From Pseudomonas jessenii (lineage in GTDB: Bacteria > Pseudomonadota > Gammaproteobacteria > Pseudomonadales > Pseudomonadaceae): a stretch of 64,000 nt of DNA. A program made the position numbers and the translations under genes. The DNA is taken from assembly GCF_002236115.1 (NCBI RefSeq), contig NZ_NIWT01000001.1, forward strand, positions 952,251 to 1,016,250, read 5' to 3'. The notes under the pieces were generated by a model. It did no database searches. It saw only the letters and a program-made list of their open reading frames with translations, and had not been told where the DNA came from. Below are positions 56,894-64,000 of this stretch, in pieces (the stretch's first letter is position 1; each line of letters opens with the position of its first letter).

Positions 56894-57658
56894 TCAGCGA
56901 ATGTTCCCGAACTCCGCCGAACCTGCCGCAATTTTCGAAACTTTGACATTACCCTCAACCACCAACGGCAACCCGATTCCAAACCGCCTTCCAAACTCCT
57001 TGCGCCCCAACGCCGTCAACACCAACGCCCGACTGTCCAGATCCTGGGTCACCCACTTGCGCTTGAGTGCCGTTTGCAGCAACGCCGCGCCCAGCGACCC
57101 GCCCAGATGTGGCCGACGCATGCTCCAGTCCAGGCACGGGCAGGCGAAACGACGGCGCAAGGTGCTCAAGTCCTGCGTCTCGATCCCGAGCCCTTGAAAC
57201 ATTGCCGTACCGCTGTCGCTCAAGCGATAGGCCTGTTCGTCGGTTTCCTCAAGCCAGCCCGCTTCAAGCATCCGGTCATGCAGCAGCACGGCCAGGGTTC
57301 CCGCCATATGGTCGTAGCAGGTGCGGGCAAATTGCAGGCGATCCGGGGTCCGTGCCCGAAAGCTCGGCGCGGTGTTCTGGCCGATCACCATCAGGGCCTC
57401 CAGGGCCTGGGCCACGCGTTTGTCCGCCAGGCTGTAATAGCGATGACGCCCCTGAACGTGCAGCCGCACCAGCGCCAGCTCCTTGAGCTTGGCCAGGTGG
57501 GCACTGGCGGTCGACGCGCTGACTTCGGCCACCGCCGCCAGTTCGGTGCTGGTGCGGGCATGGCCGTCCATCAGCGAACAAAGGATTTTCGTCCGCGCCG
57601 GCTCAGCGATGGCTGCCGCCACCTGCGAGACGCCGATGTCGTGTTGTTCTGCGCTCAT
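56894..57658 (-). CDS. ArsR/SmtB-type regulator with long C-terminal extension
   Basis: 254 residues. Residues about 8-80 form a winged HTH (AAAIAEPARTKILCSLMDGHARTSTELAAVAEVSASTASAHLAKLKELALV...). The remaining 170 residues are unlike small ArsR sensors and contain RRFACPCLDWSMRRPHLGGSLGAALL, a CPCLDW motif that could bind a metal or ligand and is recurrent in this subfamily. Divergent from the P450 gene with 78 bases between, so it probably controls the P450. Ligand unknown. Start MSAEQHDIGVSQVAA at 57658. Confidence 0.85.
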   Translation of the reverse strand: MSAEQHDIGVSQVAAAIAEPARTKILCSLMDGHARTSTELAAVAEVSASTASAHLAKLKELALVRLHVQGRHRYYSLADKRVAQALEALMVIGQNTAPSFRARTPDRLQFARTCYDHMAGTLAVLLHDRMLEAGWLEETDEQAYRLSDSGTAMFQGLGIETQDLSTLRRRFACPCLDWSMRRPHLGGSLGAALLQTALKRKWVTQDLDSRALVLTALGRKEFGRRFGIGLPLVVEGNVKVSKIAAGSAEFGNIR

Positions 57659-57736
57659 ATTTCGCTCCCGGACGAATCAATGCCCTTTCGGACTGGAGAT
57701 AGTAGCAACACTTTCCAACAACCAAAGGCTGTGCCC

Positions 57737-58846
57737 ATGGACCCGATCATCGCTGCGACCCATGCCGATCCTTATCCCTACTACGCACAACTTCGTGCCG
57801 AAGGTGGGCTGGCTTTTCATCCGGGGCTGAACATGTGGGTGGCCAGCAGCGCCCGGGCGGTGGCCGCCGTGCTGGCGCATCCCGATTGCCACGTTCGCCC
57901 CGCGCAGGAGCCAGTCCCCAAGGCGATCGCCGACGGCATGGCCGGCCAGGTGTTCGGCCAATTGATGCGCATGAATGAAGGTGAACGCCAGCGTTGCCCA
58001 CGGTCGGCGATTGCGCCGGGGCTGGAGTTGATCGATGCGCGGGAAGTCGAGGCCCTGGTCAGCGCCCGATTGATGACCGCCGATGCCGCTGGTCTGTACA
58101 ACGCCATGTTTCGCGGACCGGTTTGCGTGGTGGCGGCGTTGTTGGGGTTCACCCCGGCTCAGGGCCGCGCCATCAGTGAGTTGACGGCGGATTTCGTCGC
58201 CTGTCTGTCACCCTTGAGTGACGCGGCACAATTGACCGCCGCCCACGCTGCCGCCGAACAATTGAGCGGTTATTTCATCGAATTGCTCGACGATCCGTAC
58301 AACCACAGCCCTTTGCTTGCAGGTATCGGCCAGCGCTTCGCCTGCGGCGCGCCGCAAACCCTGATCGCCAACCTGATCGGCCTGTTCTCCCAGACCTTCG
58401 AGGCCACTGCCGGGCTGATCGGCAACGCCGTGCTGGCATTGATTCAACATCCGTCGTTGCGCAGCGAATCTCCCCCGGTCGAAGACCTGCTGGCCGAAGT
58501 ACAGCGCTTCGACCCGCCGGTACAGAACACCCGCCGCTTCGTCGCCGCCCCCTGCGAAATTGACGGCGTGAGGCTGAACGCCGCAGACGTGATCCTGGTG
58601 CTGCTGGCCTCGGCCAATCGCGACCCCCAGCTCAACGACAGCCCCGACACCTTCCTGCTCGACCGCCCGAACCGGCGCAGCTTCACCTTCGGCGCGGGGC
58701 GCCATCAATGTCCGGGGCAACGCCTGGCGTTGAGCATTGCCAGCGCTACGCTCAAGCAGCTTCTGGCGATGAGGCCGGCACTGGACCATCTGAAGCGGGA
58801 ATACCGCCCCTCCACGAATGGACGGATTCCACTGTTCCGTGAATGA
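57737..58846 (+). CDS. cytochrome P450
   Basis: 369 residues, short for the class (about 400). Heme loop FTFGAGRHQCPGQRLAL with the thiolate cysteine, ExxR as EVQR in the K helix (LAEVQRFDPPVQNTRRF), and an I-helix segment SQTFEATAGLIGNAV without the usual acid-Thr pair (AGxDT is replaced by FEATAG). The missing acid suggests altered proton delivery or a non-monooxygenase reaction. No ferredoxin or reductase gene is nearby. Divergent ArsR regulator likely controls it. Start at 57737 (MDPIIAATHADPYPYY); the frame is open far upstream without P450 features. Substrate unknown. Confidence 0.88.
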   Translation: MDPIIAATHADPYPYYAQLRAEGGLAFHPGLNMWVASSARAVAAVLAHPDCHVRPAQEPVPKAIADGMAGQVFGQLMRMNEGERQRCPRSAIAPGLELIDAREVEALVSARLMTADAAGLYNAMFRGPVCVVAALLGFTPAQGRAISELTADFVACLSPLSDAAQLTAAHAAAEQLSGYFIELLDDPYNHSPLLAGIGQRFACGAPQTLIANLIGLFSQTFEATAGLIGNAVLALIQHPSLRSESPPVEDLLAEVQRFDPPVQNTRRFVAAPCEIDGVRLNAADVILVLLASANRDPQLNDSPDTFLLDRPNRRSFTFGAGRHQCPGQRLALSIASATLKQLLAMRPALDHLKREYRPSTNGRIPLFRE

Positions 58847-58857
58847 CCGAAAGCCGC

Positions 58858-59790
58858 TCAAGCAACGCGGTGTTCGACGGTCAGGTGAGACAGTTCATGG
58901 ACCGGCGCCAGGCGTTCGCGAATGGTGTCGGCACTGACATTGGCCGCCGCCACAACGCTGACAATCGCGGCCCGTGCCTGGGGGCCGACCTGCCAGACAT
59001 GCAGATCGCTGATGCGCACATCGTCCGACGACTCCAGCAGTTCACGAATCTCGTCGGCGACGTGTGTATCCGTGACATCGAGCAACACCGCTGCGCTGTC
59101 ACGCATCAGTCCAACGGCCCATTTCGCGATCACGATGGCGCCCACAATGCCCATCACCGGGTCCAGCCACACCCATCCCAGATAGCGCCCCGCCAGCAAT
59201 GCGGCGATCGCCAGCACTGAAGTCAAGGCATCGGCCAGCACATGGACATAGGCCGAGCGCAGGTTGTTGTCGTGATGGTGATGATGGCCGTGCTCATGGC
59301 TGTGGCCATGATCGTGGCCATGATGGCCGTGGTCGCCCGCCAGCAAAAAGGCACTGGCGATGTTCACCGCCAGCCCCACCACCGCAATCACCGTCGCTTC
59401 GGTGAATGCCACGGTCGTTGGCTGAAACAGGCGATAAACGGATTCACCGGCAATGCCGAGAGCCACCAGCCCCAGCACCATGGCCGAGGCAAAACCCGCG
59501 AGATCCCCGACCTTGCCGGTGCCGAAGCTGTAACGCGCGTTGTTGGCATTGCGCCGTGCAAACCCATAGGCCGCCGCCGCGATGCCCAAGGCCCCGGCAT
59601 GGGTGGCCATGTGAAAACCATCGGCCAGCAGCGCCATGGAACCGGTGATGTAACCGGCGGCAATTTCGCCAATCATCATCACAAACGTCAGCGCCACCAC
59701 CCATAAGGTGCGTCGGGCGTTTTCATCATGGGATGCGCCGAGAAAGACATGGTCGTGAGAAAAGCGCGAAGCCTGTGGTGTCAGTGTCAT
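58858..59790 (-). CDS. dmeF: cation diffusion facilitator DmeF (Co/Ni efflux)
   Basis: 310 residues, six membrane segments. A histidine-rich cytosolic loop (about 153-174, HGHHGHDHGHSHEHGHHHHH) sits between TM4 and TM5. Transport-site residues are in MALLADGFHMATHAGAL and HVLADALTSVLA (HxxxD). DmeF-type CDFs export cobalt and nickel using the proton gradient. It is 13 bases downstream of the RcnR/FrmR-type regulator, forming dmeRF. Start at 59790; its stop is 11 bases from that of the convergent P450. Confidence 0.9.
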   Translation of the reverse strand: MTLTPQASRFSHDHVFLGASHDENARRTLWVVALTFVMMIGEIAAGYITGSMALLADGFHMATHAGALGIAAAAYGFARRNANNARYSFGTGKVGDLAGFASAMVLGLVALGIAGESVYRLFQPTTVAFTEATVIAVVGLAVNIASAFLLAGDHGHHGHDHGHSHEHGHHHHHDNNLRSAYVHVLADALTSVLAIAALLAGRYLGWVWLDPVMGIVGAIVIAKWAVGLMRDSAAVLLDVTDTHVADEIRELLESSDDVRISDLHVWQVGPQARAAIVSVVAAANVSADTIRERLAPVHELSHLTVEHRVA

Positions 59791-59803
59791 GGAATTCAGG
59801 CCT

Positions 59804-60079
59804 CTATTTGGCATAACGACGGATGGCCAGCAGCAGGTCTTCCACGCCCTGGGCGCGATCTTCATCGCTCAGGTCCGGATGGGCCACGTGCTCGCGGGCA
59901 TGGGCGTCGATGAACTGCTCCAGCAGACCATTGACCGCGCCCCGGATGGCGGCCACCAGATGCAGGGTCTTGGCGCAATCGGCATCGGACTCAAGCGCTC
60001 GCTCCACGGCTTCCACCTGCCCGGCAATCCGCCGCACCCGCTTGATCAAGTCATCCTTGTGTTCGTGAATGTGCGCCAT
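59804..60079 (-). CDS. dmeR: RcnR/FrmR-family metal sensor (DmeR)
   Basis: 91 residues, all-helical DNA-binding protein. The RcnR nickel/cobalt ligand set is complete: His3, Cys35, His60 and His64 (MAHIHEHKDD, SDADCAKTLH, IDAHAREHVAH), whereas FrmR and CsoR members lack part of it. In apo form it would repress dmeRF; Ni or Co binding releases it. The ATG at 60079 is fixed by the conserved His3; a frame extension to 60145 would displace it. A G-tract operator overlaps its ribosome-binding region. Confidence 0.92.
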   Translation of the reverse strand: MAHIHEHKDDLIKRVRRIAGQVEAVERALESDADCAKTLHLVAAIRGAVNGLLEQFIDAHAREHVAHPDLSDEDRAQGVEDLLLAIRRYAK

Positions 60080-60081
60080 AC

Positions 60082-60102
60082 CTATACCCCCTACCCCTAT
60101 AT
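60082..60102 (-). promoter_or_regulatory. RcnR/DmeR-type G-tract operator
   Basis: On the coding strand ATATA, a G-rich core GGGGTAGGGGG and TATAG, immediately upstream of the dmeR start. A G-tract flanked by inverted A/T triplets is the operator style of the RcnR/FrmR family. It doubles as the purine-rich ribosome site. Confidence 0.75.
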
Positions 60103-60340
60103 GGCACCTATGGTCGCCGATAGTGCGGAGCCTGGCAAGGCACAACCCGATGACGGTCGGTTTGGCGTGACATCGATTTTCGCCGGCCGGTTGGCCGCTG
60201 AGCGTTTGGGTTCAACCCCCCCTGCTGCCCGGCTGGATTAGTTACACCGGGTTAAAACAGTCATGACGGGCAGTGCGTTTATCCCGCCGGCCTTTCTCCA
60301 TAGAGTCACCAGGATCATGGTGAACAACGAGGTTCGATCG

Positions 60341-61372
60341 ATGCAAACCCAACTGGACAAGTCACTGAGTGTTTTTGCGCGGGCAGACCTGCTGCAAGGT
60401 CCCACGCCCATTCAGCGGGCTGCGCGACTCGAACAGCTGCTGGGCCTCGACAAGCAGGGTATCGGCCTGTTTCTCAAACGCGACGACCATATGTTGATCG
60501 GCGCGGGCGGCAACAAGCTGCGCAAGCTTGAATTCCACATCGGCGCAGCACTGCAAGCCGGAATCGATACGATCATTACCGTGGGCGGCATCCAGTCCAA
60601 TCATGCCCGCCTGACCGCCGCGGTATGCGCCCGGCTGGGCATCGCCTGCGAGCTGCTCCTGACCCGGGCCGTGGCCAAGGCCGAGGTGGATTACGAGCTC
60701 AACGGCAATGTGCTGCTCGACCAGTTGTTCGGCGCGCAGATGCAGGTGTTTGCCGGCGGTACCGACTCACTGGCCAAAGCCGAGGCCAGGGCGGCGCTGC
60801 TTCGAGACTCCGGGCACAAGGTCATGGTGCTGCCAACCGGTGGCTCGACGCCCCTGGGCAGCCTCGGCTATGCCCGCTGCGCAGCGGAGATCGCCCAACA
60901 AGAGGCCGAACTGCAACTCAGGTTCAATCAAGTGGTGGTACCCAATGGCAGCGCCGGCACACATGCCGGGCTCGCGGCGGGTTTCCGGTTGCTGGGCCGG
61001 GGTACGTCCGTGGTCAAGTCGTTCTCGGTGTTGTCCGACCAGGACTCGTCAGTGGCGAGAACCCTGCAACTGACCCGCGAAACATTGGCGCTATTGGGCA
61101 GTAGCGCCGAGGTGCGCGCTGACGAGATGGCGATTGACGGCAGCCAGCTGGGTACCGGCTATGGGCTGCCAACCGCCGCCATGCAGGACGCGGTACGCCT
61201 GATGGCGCGTGCCGAAGGCCTGTTGGTCGACCCGGTGTACTCCGGCAAGGCGTTTGCCGGGTTGCTGGCCGACCTGCAGCAAGGGCGCTTCGTCCCCGGG
61301 GACAATGTGCTGTTCATCATGACCGGCGGAACACCCGGCCTGTATGCGTACCGGGAAACGTTTCAGGCCTGA
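60341..61372 (+). CDS. dcyD: D-cysteine desulfhydrase (PLP-dependent, ACC-deaminase family)
   Basis: 343 residues from the ATG at 60341 (MQTQLDKSLSVFARADLLQGPTPIQ). The catalytic lysine lies in GAGGNKLRKLEFHIGAAL, a stacking and phosphate-binding region in GGIQSNHARLTAAVCARLG and VLPTGGSTPLGSLGY. D-cysteine desulfhydrase yields pyruvate, ammonia and H2S; ACC deaminases share the fold but usually have other residues around the second half, so DcyD is preferred without certainty. GAGGTTCGATCG precedes the start; another ATG at 60317 has its purine box too close. Confidence 0.85.
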   Translation: MQTQLDKSLSVFARADLLQGPTPIQRAARLEQLLGLDKQGIGLFLKRDDHMLIGAGGNKLRKLEFHIGAALQAGIDTIITVGGIQSNHARLTAAVCARLGIACELLLTRAVAKAEVDYELNGNVLLDQLFGAQMQVFAGGTDSLAKAEARAALLRDSGHKVMVLPTGGSTPLGSLGYARCAAEIAQQEAELQLRFNQVVVPNGSAGTHAGLAAGFRLLGRGTSVVKSFSVLSDQDSSVARTLQLTRETLALLGSSAEVRADEMAIDGSQLGTGYGLPTAAMQDAVRLMARAEGLLVDPVYSGKAFAGLLADLQQGRFVPGDNVLFIMTGGTPGLYAYRETFQA

Positions 61373-61375
61373 CGG

Positions 61376-61714
61376 TCAATCATCCCGCGTCAGCACTTCC
61401 AGCAATTCGATTTCGAAGATCAGGTTCGAGTTCGGCGTGATCTTGCCCATGGTGCGTTCGCCATAGGCCAGGTGCGCCGGCACCAGCAACTTGCGCTTGC
61501 CGCCGACCTGCATGCCCATGATGCCCTGGTCCCAGCCCTTGATGACCCGCCCGGTGCCGATCACGCACTGGAAGGGTTTGCCACGACTGTATGAAGAGTC
61601 GAATTCGGTCCCGTCCTCCAGCCAGCCACGGTACTGGGTGGTGATCAGTGCGCCTTTTACGGCGGCTTTTCCGTCACCCACCTGAAGATCGATTACCTGA
61701 AGCTCGTCATTCAT
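61376..61714 (-). CDS. FKBP-type peptidyl-prolyl cis-trans isomerase
   Basis: 112 residues, single FKBP domain without signal peptide, so cytosolic. Active-site residues are visible: YRGWLEDGTEFDSSYSRGKPF, GTGRVIKGWDQGIMGMQVGGKRKLLVPAHLAYGE and SNLIFEIELLEV. Full family length, start at 61714 (MNDELQVIDLQVGDGKA). Convergent with the dcyD gene, three bases apart. General folding catalyst. Confidence 0.93.
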   Translation of the reverse strand: MNDELQVIDLQVGDGKAAVKGALITTQYRGWLEDGTEFDSSYSRGKPFQCVIGTGRVIKGWDQGIMGMQVGGKRKLLVPAHLAYGERTMGKITPNSNLIFEIELLEVLTRDD

Positions 61715-61887
61715 TGATTTCACTCGTATGCTCACTCGCCCTCTAGGGCCTGATGCGCGCCGTTTTCCCAGATTTGTCCTCGATTGGCAACCATTGCCGC
61801 CTCCGCGCGCGACGTTTAAAGCTGTTTGCTGAACTAAAATAATCAACAATTACCCGTACGGTTCTCCGCCCTGATGGCCATCCCCGA

Positions 61888-62961
61888 ATGATCCTGCTCT
61901 GGACCAGCGTCATCCTTGGTTCAATGACGCTCAGCCTGATCGTCGTGCTGGCTTGGCGCGAACGCTATCTGCAAAAGCAACTGGCGGAGTATCGCGCGAT
62001 CATCAATAGCCTGTCCGAAGGCCAGAACATCCACAAGGATGACGACGCCGAGCGCTTCAAGCGCAGCCAGTATTTCGCTCGTATCGGCACCTGGGACTGG
62101 GATGTCGACACCGACCGGTTGTATTGGTCAGATGCCATTTTCGGCATGTTCGGCTTCAAGATCGGCGAAGTGACGCCCTCTTACGCCCTGTTCTGTTCCT
62201 GCGTGCATCCGGAAGACCGGCTCAGGGTTCGGGCCGGCGAACTGCGTTGCCTGGAAACCGGTGAAAACCATGATGAGGAATACCGCGTGGTGTGGCCCGA
62301 CGGAACGATCCGCTGGCTGCGGGAAACCGGCAACGTGGTCAAGAACGACCACGACGAAACGATCAAGATGATGGGTGTGGTACGCGACATCACCGAAGAA
62401 AAGGCTTCGGCCAACTACCTCAAGCACCTGGCCCATTACGACCCGTTGACCGGCCTGCCCAATCGCCTGGTGCTCGAAGAGCGCCTGTCCGAAGCGCTGG
62501 AGTTGGCGCGCACCAGTGCCACGCGGGTGGCGCTGGTATTTGTCGACCTCAATGGCTTCAAGGCCATCAACGACCGCTATGGGCATGCGGCCGGCGACCG
62601 CGTGCTGGTCACGACCGCCACGCGGCTAAAGCGCATCCTGCACGGCACCGACACCGTCGCCAGGATCGGCGGCGACGAATTCGTGGTCATCCTCCAGGAC
62701 CTGCCCCAAGGCAAAAGCCTGCAAGACGAAGCGCGCACGATCTGCCAGAAAATCTTCGTCGAACTCTCCCCGCCCGTCACCCTCGGCAACGACCAGCGCC
62801 ACATCGGCACCAGCCTCGGCGTCGCCGTGTTCCCCGATCATGCGCCGAGCATCGATCGCTTGCTGCACATTGCCGACCTGGCGATGTATGAGGCCAAGCG
62901 CAGCGGGAACAATCAGTATCGGTTGGGCACCGAGAGCCTGGTGCGGGCACACAGCGAATAG
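61888..62961 (+). CDS. membrane-anchored PAS-GGDEF diguanylate cyclase
   Basis: 357 residues: one N-terminal membrane segment (about 1-23), short coiled coil, a PAS/PAC domain (about 60-170: YFARIGTWDWDVDTDRLYWSDAIFGMFGF ... VVRDITEEKAS) and a GGDEF domain with intact GGDEF at 261-265. It would make cyclic di-GMP from two GTP. The product-inhibition site RxxD expected five residues before GGDEF is HGTD, so feedback inhibition may be lost. No strong ribosome site precedes the ATG; a five-codon frame (MAIPE) ends overlapping it (ATGA), possibly for translational coupling. Confidence 0.9.
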   Translation: MILLWTSVILGSMTLSLIVVLAWRERYLQKQLAEYRAIINSLSEGQNIHKDDDAERFKRSQYFARIGTWDWDVDTDRLYWSDAIFGMFGFKIGEVTPSYALFCSCVHPEDRLRVRAGELRCLETGENHDEEYRVVWPDGTIRWLRETGNVVKNDHDETIKMMGVVRDITEEKASANYLKHLAHYDPLTGLPNRLVLEERLSEALELARTSATRVALVFVDLNGFKAINDRYGHAAGDRVLVTTATRLKRILHGTDTVARIGGDEFVVILQDLPQGKSLQDEARTICQKIFVELSPPVTLGNDQRHIGTSLGVAVFPDHAPSIDRLLHIADLAMYEAKRSGNNQYRLGTESLVRAHSE

Positions 62962-63264
62962 CGCTTCGTCCTTGAATGCATTGCGCATCAATGCATACCA
63001 ACAATGCAATTAACCTCTCGATGCCCCTGCTCCACTATCCGCCCCAACAAGAACCGTGCGCCGGGTCCTTTGTGAATCCATGTCGCCCCAGAGCAAGCAG
63101 TCCCTACCGGTTGGCGAAACAGGGCCGCTACTCCCATAAATGGGGGACTACACCCACTCAACCGGGTGTTTACCACCTAATTTGAGGAATATCCCCACCC
63201 TACACTTCACCAAAAAGACACATTTTGAAACAACTTACTTATTACTCAGTATCTTCCTCATCCA
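62962..63264. other. intergenic region without recognised gene
   Basis: Between the GGDEF gene and the sigma-54-like promoter. I see no REP, terminator with T-run or credible reading frame. Repeated CAATGCAT/TGCATT words occur at 62977-63006. The region from about 63120 becomes richer in CCC/GGG words. Confidence 0.6.
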
Positions 63265-63280
63265 TGGCCCGACGGTTGCA
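63265..63280 (+). promoter_or_regulatory. candidate sigma-54 promoter TGGCCCGACGGTTGCA
   Basis: GG (-24) and GC (-12) are separated by exactly ten bases and the TTGCA block is intact (consensus TGGCACG-N4-TTGCA). It lies 83 bases upstream of the secreted-protein start. Confidence 0.6.
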
Positions 63281-63363
63281 TAGCCCCTTGCAACGCAGGC
63301 AGATGCTGTCACCAACCGGGGATGGCGGGTTTCGCCGTTGCGCTATGTCGCGAGGGGAACCTC

Positions 63364-64000
63364 ATGAAAATCATTGCATCGTCGTTCAATTCGTTCCGTT
63401 TCTTAAGGGTTTCGGGCGCAGGCTGTGTACTGTTGATCACCTTCAGTCTGTCCCCGGTCAACGCAGCACCGCTTGACGATGTCAGCCCGCCGCCGCCAAC
63501 AGATCCTTCGGCGTATACCAACCCGCCGACCGACTTCAAGGCCGCGCTGGATGCCCTAAAGGCCATGCCACCCGCCAACCAGGGTTCCATCGCCTTGCCC
63601 AATGGCGTGTTCGGCACCCGCACCACGCCAACGACCGACAACGTACTACCGCCAGCCCTGCAGACATCCTTCAAAATCCCCACCAACGGCAAGCCCAGCC
63701 CGTTGTTCGGGGCCCAGCCGTATACGCAGCAACTGCTGCTGTTCGAAGAATTCGGCACGGAAAAACTCGACCCGACACTGCCGCCGCCCACCCTGACCTT
63801 CCCGGTTCCGATCGTCGGCCCGGCGCCCACGCAGGACCCGAACAACATCGCCCGTAGCGGCCCTTCGGCCGCGGCGCTGGAAGCCTTCATGCGCCAGCCG
63901 GGGCTGTACCCGTTTCCGGCGCAGTATTCCAACGTGCTGGACCGCAACCCGTGGAAAGCGCAGATCGAAGCCTTCCTCAACCGCCATCCGGTCGGCTCGC
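63364..64000 (+). CDS. secreted protein, N-terminal part; possibly a large multicopper oxidase (3' end outside window)
   Basis: 212 codons to the window end. Signal peptide MKIIASSFNSFRFLRVSGAG...SPVNAA with cleavage near residue 35, then a proline-rich segment (DDVSPPPPTDPSAYTNPP) and LPNGVFGTRTTPTTDN, QQLLLFEEFGTEKLDP and PWKAQIEAFLNRHPVGS. These resemble, from memory, the leader of large Pseudomonas multicopper oxidases, in which the copper-binding HxH motifs come later; none is yet visible here, so the assignment is weak. GAGGGGAACCTC supports the ATG at 63364. The upstream sigma-54-like promoter would fit the RpoN/MnxR-dependent oxidases of manganese oxidisers. Confidence 0.45.
   Translation, partial: MKIIASSFNSFRFLRVSGAGCVLLITFSLSPVNAAPLDDVSPPPPTDPSAYTNPPTDFKAALDALKAMPPANQGSIALPNGVFGTRTTPTTDNVLPPALQTSFKIPTNGKPSPLFGAQPYTQQLLLFEEFGTEKLDPTLPPPTLTFPVPIVGPAPTQDPNNIARSGPSAAALEAFMRQPGLYPFPAQYSNVLDRNPWKAQIEAFLNRHPVGS

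Noticed and set aside
56768..58846. P450 frame extended to 692 residues
   Set aside because: The extra N-terminus is the complement of the ArsR gene plus a REP and has no P450 features; start at 57737 fits the family.

Overview
The window is chromosomal DNA of a Pseudomonas, most likely of the P. fluorescens group. The signs are: GC-rich genes with strong third-position bias, a bkdR-bkdA1A2B-lpdV operon, an exa/ped-type quinoprotein alcohol-oxidation island, DUF1652, and about twenty intergenic copies of the GTGGGAGCGAGCTTGCTCGCGA repeat typical of fluorescent pseudomonads. I see no phage, IS element, CRISPR array, rRNA or tRNA. Two genes are cut by the window edges: acnB at the left and a secreted protein, possibly a multicopper oxidase, at the right.

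Layout. 1-8.1 kb: aconitase B, an amino-acid permease, a tautomerase with a TetR regulator, a 2-hydroxyacid dehydrogenase, an ACAD10/11-type phosphotransferase and an SDR. 8.2-12 kb: a small lipoprotein, DUF1652, a three-PAS/LuxR regulator, and an ECF41 sigma factor with its carboxymuconolactone-decarboxylase partner and a readable ECF41 promoter. 12-20.5 kb: the reductive pyrimidine pathway (ureidopropionase, NCS1 transporter, then divergently dihydropyrimidinase, PreT and PreA, and a RutR-like TetR), with several palindromes in the 553-bp divergent promoter. 20.9-21.8 kb: an aldose-1-epimerase-like gene.

21.8-45.9 kb is the most distinctive part: a PQQ-dependent alcohol oxidation island. 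It holds hybrid kinase ErcS, Fe-ADH ErcA, pqqABCDE (including the 23-codon pqqA), acetaldehyde dehydrogenase, and a quinoprotein alcohol dehydrogenase with the D323-Y-D325 pair that marks lanthanide-dependent PedH enzymes. It continues with a pedF cytochrome c / pedG / SoxYZ-like / metallo-hydrolase operon, a divergent pedA1A2BC transporter, a CxxxCW protein, the regulator AgmR/PedR1, the NosP-NahK nitric-oxide-type sensor pair and a porin. No calcium-type PedE/ExaA and no PedS2/PedR2 pair are in the window, so as drawn this is a lanthanide-only version of the system. Short motifs recur upstream of its genes.

46-49.7 kb is a sulfide/persulfide module (TauE/SafE, SQR-like oxidoreductase, BigR, persulfide dioxygenase) with a clear BigR-like operator. 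49.8-56.7 kb is branched-chain amino-acid catabolism (bkdR, bkdA1A2B, lpdV, ilvE). 56.9-61.7 kb carries an ArsR/P450 pair, a nickel/cobalt dmeRF module, D-cysteine desulfhydrase and an FKBP. 61.9-64 kb has a PAS-GGDEF protein and the truncated secreted protein behind a possible sigma-54 promoter.

PQQ made by PqqA-E loads PedH in the periplasm. Electrons leave through PedF, aldehydes go on to ExaC, and the PedABC proteins probably serve metal acquisition. Family assignments are from memory of known proteins and visible motifs; no database search was run.
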